NCBI GenBank assembly: GCA_046498185.1
Contig: JAWOBE010000210.1
Span: 1 to 24,236, forward strand
Length of the DNA: 24,236 nt
DNA from: CAYXDR01 sp046498185
Lineage (GTDB): Bacteria; Desulfobacterota; DSM-4660; Desulfatiglandales; Desulfatiglandaceae
Direction of reading: 5' to 3'
Part shown: piece by piece, positions 23,070-24,236 of the stretch
Layout of the letters: the number at the start of each line of letters is the position of its first letter
Position numbering within the stretch: the first letter of the stretch is position 1
Position numbers and translations under genes: made by a program
The notes under the pieces: model-generated
Seen by the model: the letters and a program-made list of their open reading frames with translations, nothing else
The model's database searches: none
What the model was told of the DNA's origin: nothing

Positions 23070-24236
23070 ATGAATTTTCGAAGAAATGGAAAGGTTTTTG
23101 GGTTGGCTTTGGGGATCTTTCTGGTGATGGTCATGATTCCTTGCATGGTTTTGGCCGTCCCCCAGGAGATCCATTACCAGGGGCATCTCACGGATGCGGA
23201 AGGAAACCCGGTCAATGACAGTATGGCGATGACCTTCCGGATATGGGATGAGTCAAGCGGGGGGACCCAGCTCTGGGAAGAGAGCCACGAGCCTGTGACG
23301 CTGAGGGAAGGGGTTTTCAATGTGGTGCTGGGTTTATCGGTGCCTATCACTTCGGAAATCCTGGACGGCGAGTGCTACCTGGGGATCACGGTGGGAGAAG
23401 ATGACGAGATGGTCCCCAGACAGCGCTTCACGTCTGCCCCCTTTGCCTTGAGGGCGGCTCATGCGGATGACACCGGCACCCTGGATGGACTGGATTCCAC
23501 AGATTTCGCCGAGGCGCATCATAGTCATTCCTTCGGGGATATCACAGGCATGGCCACCGATGCTCAGATACCCAACAACATCACCATCGAGTATGCGGCA
23601 GCAGCCGGAACGGCCACCACTGCTGATACGGCCACCTCGGCAATCACCGCTGACAATGCAGCCACAGCGGACTATGCTACGTCAGCGGGGTCAGCGGATA
23701 CGGCCACTACCGCCGGAGATTGCGATACCGTCGATGGTCAGCATGCGTCTGCATTTGCAGGGGCCGCGCACACCCACGACACCCGGTATTACACAGAAAC
23801 GGAGGTGGATGCCATTGTAGCCGGATTAGAGGCCAGGATTTCGCAGCTGGAAACCCTGCTCCAGAACGTCACCCGAAGCGGAAACGATATCACCTTCAGC
23901 GGTGTGAACGTGTGCATTGTGAATGGCACGGGCACGACGGATGGGACTGTCAATGGGCTGGGAAACCTGATCGTAGGCTATAATGAACCGAGAGGATCAG
24001 GTGATGACCGGAGCGGGTCCCACAACATAGTGGGTGGAATTAAAAACAACTACTCTTCCTATGGAGGTCTGGTTGTCGGCCTCGCGAATACAATCTCGGG
24101 AGCCTGCGCAACTGTTAGCGGTGGCTTCCTAAATACGGCTGAAAATCAATCTGCAAGCGTGAGTGGGGGGATTTTAAATATCGCGAGCGGATCTTCGGCC
24201 AGTGTGAGCGGGGGTTACGAAAATACTGCCGACGGC
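23070..24236 (+). CDS. Large secreted modular surface protein, tail-fibre-like, 3' end beyond window
   Basis: At least 389 residues, open to the window edge. A signal peptide spans residues 1-29 (cleavage expected after MVLA). The N-terminal domain carries the EIHYQGHLTDAEGNPV motif shared by many bacterial surface proteins. Low-complexity Ala/Thr/Asp-rich repeats follow (about 170-225), then a GDCDTVDGQHASAFA segment and an HTHDTRYYTETEVD motif that resembles phage tail fibres, a short coiled coil (EARISQLETLLQNV), and a head of 15-residue repeats of the type A-VSGG--NTA-G-S, similar to trimeric adhesin heads. Likely a surface adhesin or appendage protein. No C-terminal anchor is visible because the gene is cut. 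Confidence 0.85.
   Translation, partial: MNFRRNGKVFGLALGIFLVMVMIPCMVLAVPQEIHYQGHLTDAEGNPVNDSMAMTFRIWDESSGGTQLWEESHEPVTLREGVFNVVLGLSVPITSEILDGECYLGITVGEDDEMVPRQRFTSAPFALRAAHADDTGTLDGLDSTDFAEAHHSHSFGDITGMATDAQIPNNITIEYAAAAGTATTADTATSAITADNAATADYATSAGSADTATTAGDCDTVDGQHASAFAGAAHTHDTRYYTETEVDAIVAGLEARISQLETLLQNVTRSGNDITFSGVNVCIVNGTGTTDGTVNGLGNLIVGYNEPRGSGDDRSGSHNIVGGIKNNYSSYGGLVVGLANTISGACATVSGGFLNTAENQSASVSGGILNIASGSSASVSGGYENTADG

Noticed and set aside
23461..23983. Plus-strand frames of 119 and 87 codons in the last gene
   Set aside because: Out-of-frame shadows of the repeat-rich surface protein, which is open from 23070 to the end.

Overview
The window (roughly 50% GC overall) looks like chromosomal DNA of an anaerobic, corrinoid- and selenium-using bacterium, most likely Desulfobacterota (sulfate reducer or syntroph). 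This is inferred from gene content: UroD-type corrinoid methyltransferases, a corrinoid protein, a RACo-like activator, an electron-transfer-flavoprotein:quinone oxidoreductase (ETF-QO), and a selenocysteine formate dehydrogenase with NuoE/NuoF-like partners. No rRNA or other decisive marker is present.

Bases 1-6280 (+ strand) hold a one-carbon/methyl-transfer cluster: the 3' end of one UroD-family methyltransferase, a complete paralogue, a corrinoid-binding protein, an ETF-QO with its C-terminal [4Fe-4S] domain, and a ferredoxin-ASKHA protein that would reactivate the corrinoid. The methyl donor cannot be read from the sequence. ETF-QO beside these genes is the most unusual association.

Bases 6400-9600 hold copper handling (copZ overlapping copA, behind a promoter with a palindrome in its spacer) and a small CbpM-like chaperone modulator. 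The modulator converges on a zinc-finger DnaJ on the - strand, whose strong promoter contains a symmetrical operator-like repeat.

Bases 10877-16185 hold an NAD-linked, possibly electron-bifurcating formate dehydrogenase. The catalytic subunit is read through an in-frame UGA (selenocysteine 353) with a well-formed bacterial SECIS hairpin just after it, followed by NuoE-like and NuoF-like subunits. Read without selenocysteine, this gene would wrongly be split in two.

From tRNA-Arg(ACG) at 16231 onward the character changes to an accessory, decayed island. It contains an integrase remnant broken by a small palindromic insertion, other gene stumps with stop codons, a toxin-first RelE/HigB-type toxin-antitoxin pair, two AT-rich envelope-protein genes, a Phd/YoeB-type pair with a TGTACA operator, an iron-sulfur flavoprotein-like gene, and several hundred bases with no recognisable gene. 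The window ends inside a large secreted modular surface protein with a tail-fibre-like motif and 15-residue repeats.

No CRISPR array, intact insertion sequence or rRNA gene was seen. All calls come from reading motifs by eye; no database search was done.
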